This document shows positions 16,519-25,432 of a DNA stretch of 44,678 nucleotides, piece after piece (position 1 is the stretch's first letter; each line of letters opens with the position of its first letter). The notes under the pieces were generated by a model. It saw only the letters and a list, made by a program, of their open reading frames with translations. It made no database searches and was not told the origin of the DNA. A program made the translations under genes and the position numbers. The stretch is taken from assembly GCA_051747965.1 (NCBI GenBank), contig JBNJGS010000017.1, positions 1 to 44,678 on the forward strand, in the 5' to 3' direction. The DNA comes from JAQIBY01 sp051747965. GTDB lineage: Bacteria; Bacteroidota; Bacteroidia; Bacteroidales; ML635J-15.

Positions 16519-18879
16519 TTACTCGGTTATGATTAATTTGTCAATATAACGTCGTTTGTTTTCCGGCGTCGTGATCTCAATTGTATATGATCCTGCCGGC
16601 AATTCGGGTGTACGATAAACCGGATCGCTGGTACGTTTTGAATTGATAAGCTGACCGGTGAGGCTGTATATATTTACTATGGAAGCCGTCCCAGGTAGCT
16701 CTGATAGGTCAATGAAAGCATGATTTTTTGCTGGATTTGGATAAACTTCAACCGGATAGGCAAATTCATCGGAAATAGAATTTGACAGCGGAATGCTCAT
16801 GGTATCGGTATATTCGCAGCCAATGCCATCGGTTAATTCAAAAATGTAATCTCCTGCACACAGGTCTTCGATTTCCAGGCCAGAGGTTTCCAGGGGTTCC
16901 TCCCAGTAAACGTTATAAGGTTCAAACCCGCCGCTGGGGATAAGTTGTATTGCACCACTGCACTCGTTGGTGTCCGGCAGAATGATCGTGTCCATTGTGA
17001 TTTCAGACAACCTGATGGTAACATAATCGGTAAATGTTGTACCACAGAGATCGCTGATTTCCACCCAGTATTCATTCTCTCCATGTTCTGGCGTGACTGT
17101 TGTGCTTGGTCCCATTTCTCCGTTGAACCACTGGAAGGTGGCATCATCAATGCTGGCTTCAGCATTGAGGGTGATATCTCCCGGAGGTTCGCAGAAGTTA
17201 ACCGAAGAATTAATAATACCCGGTGAAAGGTTGATATTGGGCTTATTTGGTACAGTTACTTCAGTTTCTATATAGCAGTTGATGTCGTCAATAATTTTAA
17301 TGTAGTAATCATTGGGGCACAAACCGTTTACAACCGGGTCTGTTGTTGTGGTGAGACTGTCAACCAGATAAAAATAATCAGCATTTCCGTATATATACTG
17401 GTAATTTTCTGTATCATCTTCCATCATTATTTCAAAACCGCCGTCACAATTGTTGTAGCAGGTGACCTGTTCTTCCGCAATATCAACAACATTCATATCG
17501 GAAACCCTGATGGTAACGGAATCGTAAACCTCATTACCACAAACATCAGAAATTGTAACACTGTAGGTTTCTATTCCTGGTGATGGATTAATAACAATCT
17601 GATTGTTGTATGAACCTGTATTCCATTCATAGTAGGCAGGATAGATGTTTACTTCGGCAGCCAGGGTAAGGGATGCGGGAGGATCCTCTCCGCAATATCT
17701 GGTTTGCACATCCTGTATGCCTCCTTTAATACTTTCCGCATCGTAGATTTCAATGGTATCTGTGACAGAATTTCCGCCACTTCCCCCGCAGGGACATTCT
17801 GTCCAGAATTCAAGTATCATGAGTTCAGTGCCCTCTTCAATGCCATCATTAAATGCAGTATAATGTATTGTATCATAATTTTCGTAAGGAGCCATATAGG
17901 CTGAATCCTGTATTTCACTGACATCTACACCTTCTTCTGCAGTACTGCTTCCTGCATAGGTGATATATATTAAAACTTCTTCTTCTTCATCTGAATTTTC
18001 TGCCCGCTCTAATACGAAATAATTGGAACATCCTTCATACAGGTCACTGTCCGTACCAACATCCGAGTGATTAACAGCATTGATCTGCACACCTGAGGTG
18101 AAACTGCCGGACTCGATGAATACACCTGAATCATAGGAGCTGTCGCCGGCATCGCCTACTGCAAGCTTAATGTGGTATGTCTGGCATGCCGTTAGGATGA
18201 CCTCAGCGGTAAGGTTTACGGAGGCACCATCATATTCGATAACATCATTATAGGCAAGTCCTTCTCCACCGCTGCCTGATTGAGAGCCGGTGTACCATGT
18301 CCCTGTATTGTACAGGTTATCAATGGTTACCGGCTGGCCATTAGGCAATAGGGCAATATTCTCAGCATTGTTGCTGTATGGTCCGTTTATACCGGGTCCG
18401 CTGATAAAAAACCCAAACACATCGTTGAATGATGAGTTGGCAAATTCAGGAAACTCTTCTGAACCAAAAATATAATTAAAGCGAATTGTATCACTGGCCG
18501 GAACAAAATCAAATTCTATCACCGTAGCGTCATTGATATCGTAAGATACCAGCATGTCCAGATCCGGGTCAGAGCCTGTACTCAATGATCCGCCCTGAGA
18601 AGTTGAATTGTCGGGGCCCTCAGCATTTTCAATAGGTCCTGATGCCATAATCAGCCCGGATTCAAAAGGAAAATCGGAGCTTGTATTCGTAAATGCACCA
18701 AAAGCTGATGAACCATTGGTAGTAATGTTTGCAGCCGTTACGCAACCACTTATCAGAGAGTCCTGTATAAGTGTCTGGGCTGAAATGCCTGAATGGGTAG
18801 TCAACGGCTGTGCTTTAGCCTGAGGACTAAGCCAGGAAAACAGGGCTAATGCAAGAAATGAAAATGTAAATCTAAGCAT
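16519..18879 (-). CDS. choice-of-anchor L domain protein with T9SS type A sorting domain
   Basis: A 786-residue exported protein with a signal peptide ending 'PQAKAQ'. Residues about 30-255 match the choice-of-anchor L domain ('TLIQDSLISGCVTAANIT', 'GLIMASGPIENAEGPD', 'SDTIRFNYIFGSEEF', 'FNDVFGFFISGPG', 'CQTYHIKLAVGDAGDSSYDS'). The rest has repeated Ig/PKD-like modules, each with a 'CG' or 'LC' pair ('RYCGEDPPASLTL', 'SVNFCEPPGDITL'). The last about 75 residues are a T9SS type A sorting domain ('VEVYPNPAKNHAFIDL', 'LPAGSYTIEI', ending K-L-I-I-T-E). It should cross the outer membrane by the T9SS machinery encoded 10 kb away and be anchored or released at the surface. Ligand unknown. Confidence 0.93.
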   Translation of the reverse strand: MLRFTFSFLALALFSWLSPQAKAQPLTTHSGISAQTLIQDSLISGCVTAANITTNGSSAFGAFTNTSSDFPFESGLIMASGPIENAEGPDNSTSQGGSLSTGSDPDLDMLVSYDINDATVIEFDFVPASDTIRFNYIFGSEEFPEFANSSFNDVFGFFISGPGINGPYSNNAENIALLPNGQPVTIDNLYNTGTWYTGSQSGSGGEGLAYNDVIEYDGASVNLTAEVILTACQTYHIKLAVGDAGDSSYDSGVFIESGSFTSGVQINAVNHSDVGTDSDLYEGCSNYFVLERAENSDEEEEVLIYITYAGSSTAEEGVDVSEIQDSAYMAPYENYDTIHYTAFNDGIEEGTELMILEFWTECPCGGSGGNSVTDTIEIYDAESIKGGIQDVQTRYCGEDPPASLTLAAEVNIYPAYYEWNTGSYNNQIVINPSPGIETYSVTISDVCGNEVYDSVTIRVSDMNVVDIAEEQVTCYNNCDGGFEIMMEDDTENYQYIYGNADYFYLVDSLTTTTDPVVNGLCPNDYYIKIIDDINCYIETEVTVPNKPNINLSPGIINSSVNFCEPPGDITLNAEASIDDATFQWFNGEMGPSTTVTPEHGENEYWVEISDLCGTTFTDYVTIRLSEITMDTIILPDTNECSGAIQLIPSGGFEPYNVYWEEPLETSGLEIEDLCAGDYIFELTDGIGCEYTDTMSIPLSNSISDEFAYPVEVYPNPAKNHAFIDLSELPGTASIVNIYSLTGQLINSKRTSDPVYRTPELPAGSYTIEITTPENKRRYIDKLIITE

Positions 18880-18964
18880 GATGTTACGGATTGATTGTTT
18901 TTTTATTAAGTGTAAATATACAAAATATATCTATATGAAAAAAAAATATTTTTTAAAAAATGCT

Positions 18965-18972
18965 TAACTTTG
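18965..18972 (+). promoter_or_regulatory. putative -7 element for the ruvX-def operon
   Basis: TAACTTTG, a perfect TAnnTTTG match ending 6 nt before the ATG at 18979. The transcript would start at or next to the start codon, and the TTG at 18970 cannot be the start. Confidence 0.45.
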
Positions 18973-18978
18973 CACAAT

Positions 18979-19407
18979 ATGAGTAGGATTCTGGCAATAG
19001 ATTATGGCTTTAAGCGAACAGGCATCGCCGTTACTGATCCCGGCAGGATGATAGCTGGTGGATTGCAGACAGTTCACACAAAAGATCTGTTTCCTTTCCT
19101 GAAAGATTACATTGCAAAGGAAGATGTCGATTGCATCGTTTTTGGTATGCCAACCAGGGATGATGGTTCTGATTCTGAACCGGTACCTCATATAAAAGGT
19201 GCTATGAAGAAATGCAGGAAACTTTTCCCGGATTTGCTTGTTGACAGTCATGATGAAAGTTATACTTCCATAATGGCATTTCAGTCCATGATAGAAGGAG
19301 GTGTGAAAATGAAAAAGCGGAGAGATAAGGCATTGGTAGATAAAATCAGTGCTACATTGATATTACAATCTTATATGAAAGAAAAAATAAATAAGACCCA
19401 AACATGA
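18979..19407 (+). CDS. ruvX: RuvX/YqgF-family Holliday junction resolvase-like protein
   Basis: A 142-residue RNase H-fold protein: 'ILAIDYGFKRTGIAVTDP' carries the first acidic residue (D in A-I-D-Y-G), 'VDCIVFGMPTRDDG' matches the 'IV.G.P...DG' strand, and 'LLVDSHDESYTS' the 'DE...S' block (usually V-D-E-R-[LF]-[ST]). The C-terminal 'RRDKALVDKISATLILQSYM' carries a further conserved Asp (family: K...D..AA..ILQ.YL). The family is linked to pre-16S rRNA processing and Holliday junctions. Its stop overlaps the start of def by 4 nt (ATGA), so translation is probably coupled. Confidence 0.93.
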   Translation: MSRILAIDYGFKRTGIAVTDPGRMIAGGLQTVHTKDLFPFLKDYIAKEDVDCIVFGMPTRDDGSDSEPVPHIKGAMKKCRKLFPDLLVDSHDESYTSIMAFQSMIEGGVKMKKRRDKALVDKISATLILQSYMKEKINKTQT

Positions 19408-19955
19408 TTTATCCTGTTGTTTTATATGGCCACCCGGTCCTCAGAAAAAAGGCTGTGGAAATTGATCCTGAAGATTTTGAAACAGAACCACTGATCTCTG
19501 ACATGTTTGATACCATGTACAAAGCCAGTGGAGTAGGGCTTGCTGCACCACAAATCGGAAAATCCATCCGTTTGTATGTAATTGATGCAAATCCTATGGG
19601 CGAAGAATTTCCGGAATTGAAAAATTTTAAACGTGTATTCATTAATCCTCAGATTATTGACCACAGTGAAACAGACATAGCTTTCGAGGAGGGATGTTTG
19701 AGTATTCCAGGAATTCATGAAGAGGTTAAACGCTATGAAACACTTACAATGCGCTATCTCGATGAAAATCTGGAAGAAAAAACAGAAACATTTGCCGGAT
19801 TTCAGGCCATTATCATTCAGCACGAATACGACCATTTGAATGGGATATTATTTACCGATAAAATTTCACCTCTGAAGAAACGGCTTCTGAGGCCTAAGTT
19901 AGCGGCAATAGCCAAAGGAAAAGTTCCAACTGAATATAAAACGCTGAAATTATGA
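19404..19955 (+). CDS. def: peptide deformylase
   Basis: A 183-residue metalloenzyme that removes the formyl group from the first methionine of new proteins. The three signature motifs are present and in order: G-V-G-L-A-A-P-Q-I-G, E-G-C-L-S-I-P-G with the metal-binding Cys, and Q-H-E-Y-D-H-L-N-G, which holds the HExxH pair. An insertion between motifs 1 and 2 ('NPMGEEFPELKNFK') is usual in Bacteroidota. It overlaps ruvX and the following lipoprotein gene by 4 nt each, making a compact operon. Confidence 0.97.
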   Translation: MIYPVVLYGHPVLRKKAVEIDPEDFETEPLISDMFDTMYKASGVGLAAPQIGKSIRLYVIDANPMGEEFPELKNFKRVFINPQIIDHSETDIAFEEGCLSIPGIHEEVKRYETLTMRYLDENLEEKTETFAGFQAIIIQHEYDHLNGILFTDKISPLKKRLLRPKLAAIAKGKVPTEYKTLKL

Positions 19956-20536
19956 TGAATATTAAGCTTAGTTTTCTCTTGGTATTGGTGATCAGTTTTT
20001 CTGCTTGTGTAAACCAGGATAATGAAAGTGGTGATGCACAAAAAAATATTGATAAAGCAGAGCAGGATACAGTTGATCAGACACCTGACCGGATGGCATT
20101 GCAGGACAGTATAACGCAAATGGAAAAAGACCTGCACAGTACATTAGAGCTTGATGAGGCTAAAGCAAATCAAATGCTTGTAGAGTACCTCAATTATGTC
20201 AATTATTTTGAAAATGACAGCCTCGCTCCGGAATATTTATTCAGGGCGGCTGAAATCGCAATGAATACGGGCAAGCCATCTGATGCAGTGGCTTATCTTA
20301 ACCGGATTGATGAGAATTATCCTGAATTTGATAAAAAGCCGCAGGTGATTTACCTGCTTGGCTATATATATGATAGCATGCTGACCAATAAAGAAGCTGC
20401 AGAAAAGTATTATAAAGAATTTCTGAAAAAATATCCTGAACACAGACGTAGCGGGGAAGTCAAGCTGCAACTGAAATACCTCAATAAAAGCGATCTCGAA
20501 ATGGTTCGGGAATTTGAAAAAAACAATGCCGGTTAA
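19952..20536 (+). CDS. TPR-containing lipoprotein
   Basis: A 194-residue lipoprotein: lipobox F-S-A-C (Cys19), a Glu/Asp-rich linker, then helical hairpins with TPR spacing ('APEYLFRAAEIAMNTGKPSDA', 'PQVIYLLGYIYDSMLTNKEAA', 'YYKEFLKKYPEH'). These resemble the BamD/YbgF type of tetratricopeptide protein that works at the envelope. It is translationally coupled to def by a 4-nt overlap and is followed 22 nt later by comEC. The specific role is unknown; too short to be a typical BamD. Confidence 0.8.
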   Translation: MMNIKLSFLLVLVISFSACVNQDNESGDAQKNIDKAEQDTVDQTPDRMALQDSITQMEKDLHSTLELDEAKANQMLVEYLNYVNYFENDSLAPEYLFRAAEIAMNTGKPSDAVAYLNRIDENYPEFDKKPQVIYLLGYIYDSMLTNKEAAEKYYKEFLKKYPEHRRSGEVKLQLKYLNKSDLEMVREFEKNNAG

Positions 20537-20558
20537 AATAAAAGTTGTATATTAGGAT

Positions 20559-22694
20559 GTGCAACTGACAGATCAAATCAGATCAATGCCTTTGCTTCGG
20601 CTTCTGCTACCTTTTATCGCAGGGATAGTGCTGGTGCTGAAGTTTTCCGTAAGCGTGGCATATTATTACCCGCTGGGTATTGGCATATTCCTGCTCATGG
20701 TACTGTTTGTGGAAAAATATTTCCTGAAGTATTCCATGCGTTGGACTCTTTCTGTCCTTGTGTTTGCATTTTTTGTTTCTGCCGGAGCCTTTTTAACAGA
20801 CCACAAAATGCAGAAGGTGAGGCCGATCAGCCTGCCGGATGAAGCCCTGTTGATGGCTGAAGTAATCAGTGATCCCAAAGAAACAGAGAATGCCATGGCA
20901 GCAGATATTCTGGTGAATGCATACAAGCACAATGACGAATGGTATGCAAGCCAGGGTAAGGCGAAAATCTATTTCCAGAAAGATAGCCTGTCCGAAAAGC
21001 TAATTCCCGGTAGCCTGATTGGCTTCAAGCCTGAATTTGACAGTATTTCAAATTCTGGTAACCCCGGAGAATTTGATTATTCACGCTATATGGCTTACCA
21101 TATGATAGCATCTTCTGCTTATCTGAAATCCGGTAGCTGGCAGATCATAGACAGAAATGCTGCAGATGGCCTCAGGCTGAAAATGTTGCAATGGAGAAAT
21201 AAACTGCTGGATGTGTATCGCAAAGCCGGACTTAAAAATGATGAGTTTGCTGTGGCCGCCGCACTTAGCCTGGGATATAAGGATAAATTGCAGGATGAAA
21301 TCAGACATGCGTATTCTGCTTCAGGCGCTATGCATGTGCTGGCTGTGAGCGGACTGCATGTGGGTATCATTTTTGTTGTGCTGCAGTTTCTTTTATCACC
21401 CATGAAAAAGACAGCAAGACTTTCATACATGCGGGTTTTTCTGATTGTTGGAGCCATCTGGTTCTATGCCATGCTTACAGGATTGTCCCCCTCAGTTACA
21501 CGGGCTGCTGTCATGTTTAGCTTCATCAGTTTTGGCAGCTTGTTTAAACAACATGTGAATATATACAACATACTCGCTGCATCAGCCTTAGTAACCCTTG
21601 TATTTAATCCTTTTGCCATTGCACAACTTGGGTTTTGGCTGTCATATCTTGCGGTGCTAAGCATTGTGACATTCTTTAAGCCCATCTACTCACTGATATC
21701 CTGCAAGTATATTATCACTGACAAATTGTGGGCTCTGGTAGCTGTGTCTATTGCTGCACAGATTGGTACTGCACCGCTGACCATTTTGTTTTTTAAACAG
21801 TTTTCCAATTATTTCATTCTCACCAATATTGCTGTTATTCCAATTGTCACCGTCATTGTTTATCTGGCAATATTTGTGTTTGTTGTTTCAGCTATGATTC
21901 CGGCAATGGCGGTGTACGCTGGTAAAGCCTTAGCCTTCTTTGTAAGCCTGCTCAATGAATCTGTCTTTTTTATTGAAAAAATACCCGGTGCTGTTGCTGA
22001 AAACCTTTATATTACTCCTTTTCAGATGGCGTTGCTTTACGTTTTTATCATTACTCTTGCCATCTGTTTTCTTGGAAAAAAAAGAAGATTTGTTTTGCCT
22101 GCATTGCTTAGCTTGATTGTATTTCTCTCTGCCGGGATTGTTAGAGACTACAAAAGCACAAAAAATAAAACACTTCTGGTGTATAATATGCGAAACCAAA
22201 CTGCAATCAACTGTATTGTTGGAAAAGACAATGTGATGTTTACCGATTTTGCCTATATGGAAAAAGAGGATGTATCCGATAGAATGTCAGATTATTGGTT
22301 GACTGAAGGTGTTGAGAAAGAAAAATATATCAATCTTGAGAATACTGGCAGTCAGTATATTCTGTCCAATGTTATGACAATAGATAACCCCCATATCTTT
22401 TTGAAAGATTTGTACCTGGGTCTGGATTCAGTCAGGTGTCTGATTATCAGAGATGACCGGTTTGAGAATAAAATAGCAGGAGAGAAGCTTGAGCTGGACT
22501 ATATCATATTGTCCGAAGGGGCTCATATCTCAGCCGAAAGGATTGCAGCACTTTTTTCATTCCAAAAAGTCATTATTGACTCTTCTGTACCATGGTATAA
22601 AAGAGAAGAACTGATTGAAGAGCTGAAAAAAAATAATATCAAATACTATGACCTTGTAAAAGATGGTGCTTTTATTGTAAATTTGCAGTCCTGA
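20559..22694 (+). CDS. ComEC/Rec2-family DNA-uptake membrane protein
   Basis: A 711-residue polytopic membrane protein. The N-terminal part has the DUF4131-like region after two membrane helices. The centre (residues about 240-520) is the Competence domain with 'YSASGAMHVLAVSGLHVGII', 'GLSPSVTRAAVMFSFISF' and 'FNPFAIAQLGFWLSYLAVLSI'. The C-terminal 190 residues correspond to the usual metallo-beta-lactamase part, but no HxHxDH motif is present, as is common in Bacteroidota homologs. It would form the inner-membrane channel for single-stranded DNA. The start is uncertain: GTG at 20559 or ATG at 20586 (M-P-L-L-R-L-L-L-P-F). Confidence 0.93.
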   Translation: MQLTDQIRSMPLLRLLLPFIAGIVLVLKFSVSVAYYYPLGIGIFLLMVLFVEKYFLKYSMRWTLSVLVFAFFVSAGAFLTDHKMQKVRPISLPDEALLMAEVISDPKETENAMAADILVNAYKHNDEWYASQGKAKIYFQKDSLSEKLIPGSLIGFKPEFDSISNSGNPGEFDYSRYMAYHMIASSAYLKSGSWQIIDRNAADGLRLKMLQWRNKLLDVYRKAGLKNDEFAVAAALSLGYKDKLQDEIRHAYSASGAMHVLAVSGLHVGIIFVVLQFLLSPMKKTARLSYMRVFLIVGAIWFYAMLTGLSPSVTRAAVMFSFISFGSLFKQHVNIYNILAASALVTLVFNPFAIAQLGFWLSYLAVLSIVTFFKPIYSLISCKYIITDKLWALVAVSIAAQIGTAPLTILFFKQFSNYFILTNIAVIPIVTVIVYLAIFVFVVSAMIPAMAVYAGKALAFFVSLLNESVFFIEKIPGAVAENLYITPFQMALLYVFIITLAICFLGKKRRFVLPALLSLIVFLSAGIVRDYKSTKNKTLLVYNMRNQTAINCIVGKDNVMFTDFAYMEKEDVSDRMSDYWLTEGVEKEKYINLENTGSQYILSNVMTIDNPHIFLKDLYLGLDSVRCLIIRDDRFENKIAGEKLELDYIILSEGAHISAERIAALFSFQKVIIDSSVPWYKREELIEELKKNNIKYYDLVKDGAFIVNLQS

Positions 22695-22709
22695 TTTTTT
22701 TTAATTTTG
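22682..22709 (+). promoter_or_regulatory. putative promoter of trkA
   Basis: TAATTTTG (22702-22709) is a perfect TAnnTTTG match 22 nt before the trkA ATG. TTTG at 22682-22685 is only 16 nt upstream of it, so the -33 assignment is doubtful. Confidence 0.4.
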
Positions 22710-22731
22710 ACACTTTATTGATCATATACAT

Positions 22732-24072
22732 ATGAAAATTGTTATTTCCGGAGCGGGAGAAGTTGGAAAATATCTGGCCAGAATGCTGACCAGGGAAAAC
22801 CATGATACAATTGTTATTGACCCGGACAAAGAACATCTCAAAGAAGTGGAGGACAAGTATGATTTGCTGACAACACTTGGTTCAGGATCTTCATTTAAAA
22901 CCCTGGAACAAGCCAATGTCAAAAATGCAGATTTATTTATTTCGGTAACCCATTCTGAAGAAATCAACTTGCTGTCGGCAATTATTGCTAAACGACTTGG
23001 TGTTAAAAAAACCATTGCAAGGATTGATAATATCGAATATATCCATCCAATGCGTAAGTTGCATTTTATCAATATGGGCATTGACAGAATGATTTATCCG
23101 GAAAAAATTGCTGCCAGAGAAATCGTTACCCTGATTCGTGAAACAGGCACTACCCAGGTATTTGAGTTTTCAGGAGGCAAGCTTAACCTCTTTGTAATCA
23201 ATCTGGAAGATGATGCTCCAATCATAGATAAAACCCTCAGAGAAGCAACCAAAATCACCAATTCAATTGATTATCGAGCTGTTGCCATCGTGAGGGAGGG
23301 AAAAACCATCATACCTTCAGGGCATGACGTTTTGAAGAAAGGTGATCAGGTTTATGTCGTTACAAATCCCGAAGGAGTCAAAAGTCTGATGAAATACTCC
23401 GGGAAAGAAAAAGAAAAGTTTGATGATGTCATGATTCTTGGTGGGAGCCGTATCGGACAGAAAGTTGCACGTGAACTTGCCCCATCCTGTAAAATCAAAC
23501 TCATTGAAATAAACGAAGAAAAGGCTTTATCCCTTGCTGATCAGTTAGACAGATGTCTGGTGTTGCATGGAGACGGGCGGAATATGGAATTGCTTGAAGA
23601 AGAAGGCATTGAAAATATGGATGTTTTTGTTGCTGTAACAGGTGATTCGGAAACAAACATCCTTGCCTGCATGCTGGCAAAGAAATTTGGGGTAAAGAAA
23701 ACAATTGCTGAAATCGAAAATTTCGACTACTTCGATTTTGCTCAGAAAATGGGCATTGATTCCATCGTCAATAAGAAACTGAGTGCAGCATCTCATATCT
23801 ATACCTTTACCATGAATGCCCAGGTATCCTCTGTTATTTGCCTGACAGGTACAGATGCTGAATTGCTGGAGTTTGTAGTTACTGAGAATGCAAGAATCAC
23901 AAAATCTGACCTCAGAAAAATGGACTTCCCCTCTGATGCGATAGTAGGAGGGGTTGTCAGGGGAAAGAAAAGCTTTATTGCTAAGGGGGATACCCACATT
24001 CAAACCGGAGATAAAGTTGTGGTCTTTTCTTTGCCGGGTGCTATCAAGAAAGTGGAGAAATTTTTTACCTGA
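22732..24072 (+). CDS. trkA: Trk system potassium uptake regulatory subunit TrkA
   Basis: A 446-residue cytoplasmic protein with two RCK repeats. Each has a Rossmann NAD-binding half: 'MKIVISGAGEVGKYLARML' at the start, and 'DDVMILGGSRIGQKVAREL' near residue 230, with 'VLHGDGRNMELLEEEGI' in the second. Each is followed by a TrkA-C regulatory half ('AIVREGKTIIPSGHDVLKKGDQVYV' region, and 'IQTGDKVVVFSLP' at the end). It gates a TrkH/KtrB-type K+ channel in response to nucleotides. The channel gene is not in the window. Confidence 0.96.
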   Translation: MKIVISGAGEVGKYLARMLTRENHDTIVIDPDKEHLKEVEDKYDLLTTLGSGSSFKTLEQANVKNADLFISVTHSEEINLLSAIIAKRLGVKKTIARIDNIEYIHPMRKLHFINMGIDRMIYPEKIAAREIVTLIRETGTTQVFEFSGGKLNLFVINLEDDAPIIDKTLREATKITNSIDYRAVAIVREGKTIIPSGHDVLKKGDQVYVVTNPEGVKSLMKYSGKEKEKFDDVMILGGSRIGQKVARELAPSCKIKLIEINEEKALSLADQLDRCLVLHGDGRNMELLEEEGIENMDVFVAVTGDSETNILACMLAKKFGVKKTIAEIENFDYFDFAQKMGIDSIVNKKLSAASHIYTFTMNAQVSSVICLTGTDAELLEFVVTENARITKSDLRKMDFPSDAIVGGVVRGKKSFIAKGDTHIQTGDKVVVFSLPGAIKKVEKFFT

Positions 24073-24079
24073 TAACTTA

Positions 24080-25366
24080 TTATAATGTTTCAATAATCTG
24101 CTCCAGACTCATAGAGCGTGATCCTTTTATCATGATATGATAGCCTGATAAATCGGATTGCTGTAAAGCAGATTTCAAGGCTGAGGTCGTTTGATAAAAA
24201 TCAAATGGATATTTCTTTCGGTGTTTGTAAAATTCCGGGCCTGATAGAAATACCTTGTTAAATTCCAGTTTGCTTACCACCTGTAAAATCAATTTATGGA
24301 GTTCGTCTGAGGTCTCACCCAATTCTTTCATGTCTCCCAGAATCAAAGCCTGTTTATCAAAGGGATCGATAAAATCTTTTATTGCCAGAAGCATGCTGCT
24401 GGGATTGGCATTATACATGTCCAGAAATAGAGTGTTCTTTTTGGTTTCTCTTATTTCTGAGCGCTGGTTGGAGGGTATGTACCCTGACAGGGCAGCATCG
24501 GTTTTTTTTGCAGGTACGCCCATATATGATGCAACGCATACTGCAGCAAGCAGGTTCTCACCATTGTATGTGCCTCGCAGTCTGGAAACAAAATGTCCTG
24601 ATTTTTTGTCGCATTTCCAGTGCAATCCGGCAAATCCATCTTCCCTGATCAAATTGGCTTTACACCATGCTTGCTCTTTAAAAGCATAACTGATGGTTTT
24701 CTGATCATCAATCATGCTGAGTAATTGCTGGTTGTCCTTGTTTATAAAGCAAGCTCCCCTGTATTGTAGATATTTGTACAACTCGGATTTTGCTTTTTTT
24801 ACTCCTTCAAATGATCCAAAACCTTCAAGATGTGCCTGACCTACATTGGTGATCAGACCATAATCAGGATCGGCTATTTCACACAAACGGGCGATTTCAC
24901 CTATGTGATTTGCTCCCATTTCAATAATGGCATATTCTGTTTCCTCTGTAATGCGGAGTAGGGTGAGTGGTACGCCAATATGATTATTCAGATTGCCACG
25001 GGTTGCCAGGGTATTGTAATGCGATGATAATGATGCATGAATGAGTTCTTTGGTTGTGGTTTTTCCATTGCTGCCGGTGATGGCTACAAGTTTGGCTTTC
25101 ATTTGTTTTCTGTGAAAACCGGCCAGTTCCTGCAGTGTGGTGAGCACATCATCTGTAAGAATCATTTTATCTGAATCCTGGTAATCAGGATTATCAATAA
25201 CTGCATATTTTGCACCCTTATCCAGGGCCTGTCGTGCAAATTTGTTGGCATCAAAATTTTCACCACGCAAGGCAAAAAACATGCTGCCTTCAATAATATT
25301 TCTGCTGTCAGTGCTGATCCCGCTACAGTCTTTTAGCTTTTCATATAGTGCATTCATTCTTTGCAT
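24080..25366 (-). CDS. murF: UDP-N-acetylmuramoyl-tripeptide--D-alanyl-D-alanine ligase
   Basis: A 428-residue Mur ligase that adds D-Ala-D-Ala to the UDP-MurNAc-tripeptide in peptidoglycan synthesis. Seen: the N-terminal substrate domain ('GISTDSRNIIEGSMFFALRGENFDA'-type block), the ATP loop 'AITGSNGKTTTKEL', 'RGNLNNHIGVPLTLL', 'EMGANHIGEIARL', 'ITNVGQAHLEGFGS', and the C-terminal 'LFLDMYNANPSSM' and 'LILGDMKELGE'. All fit MurF over the other Mur ligases. It lies downstream of gldJ across a terminator; the gldJ-murF neighbourhood is conserved in Bacteroidota. Its stop is 8 nt from that of trkA (convergent). Confidence 0.96.
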   Translation of the reverse strand: MQRMNALYEKLKDCSGISTDSRNIIEGSMFFALRGENFDANKFARQALDKGAKYAVIDNPDYQDSDKMILTDDVLTTLQELAGFHRKQMKAKLVAITGSNGKTTTKELIHASLSSHYNTLATRGNLNNHIGVPLTLLRITEETEYAIIEMGANHIGEIARLCEIADPDYGLITNVGQAHLEGFGSFEGVKKAKSELYKYLQYRGACFINKDNQQLLSMIDDQKTISYAFKEQAWCKANLIREDGFAGLHWKCDKKSGHFVSRLRGTYNGENLLAAVCVASYMGVPAKKTDAALSGYIPSNQRSEIRETKKNTLFLDMYNANPSSMLLAIKDFIDPFDKQALILGDMKELGETSDELHKLILQVVSKLEFNKVFLSGPEFYKHRKKYPFDFYQTTSALKSALQQSDLSGYHIMIKGSRSMSLEQIIETL

Positions 25367-25385
25367 CCAGTAAATTTGTTTAATA

Positions 25386-25411
25386 AAAAAAACCCATGCA
25401 AAGCATGGGTT
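25386..25411 (-). terminator. intrinsic terminator after gldJ
   Basis: A perfect nine-base stem, AACCCATGC (25391-25399) with GCATGGGTT (25403-25411), and a three-base loop; on the minus strand the T-run follows directly. It separates gldJ from murF. Confidence 0.88.
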
Positions 25412-25432
25412 AGAATTATCTGGCTTATGTTA

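Noticed and set aside
20559..22694. ComEC without the metal-binding motif as evidence of decay
   Set aside because: The frame is intact, and loss of the metallo-beta-lactamase motif is common in Bacteroidota homologs.
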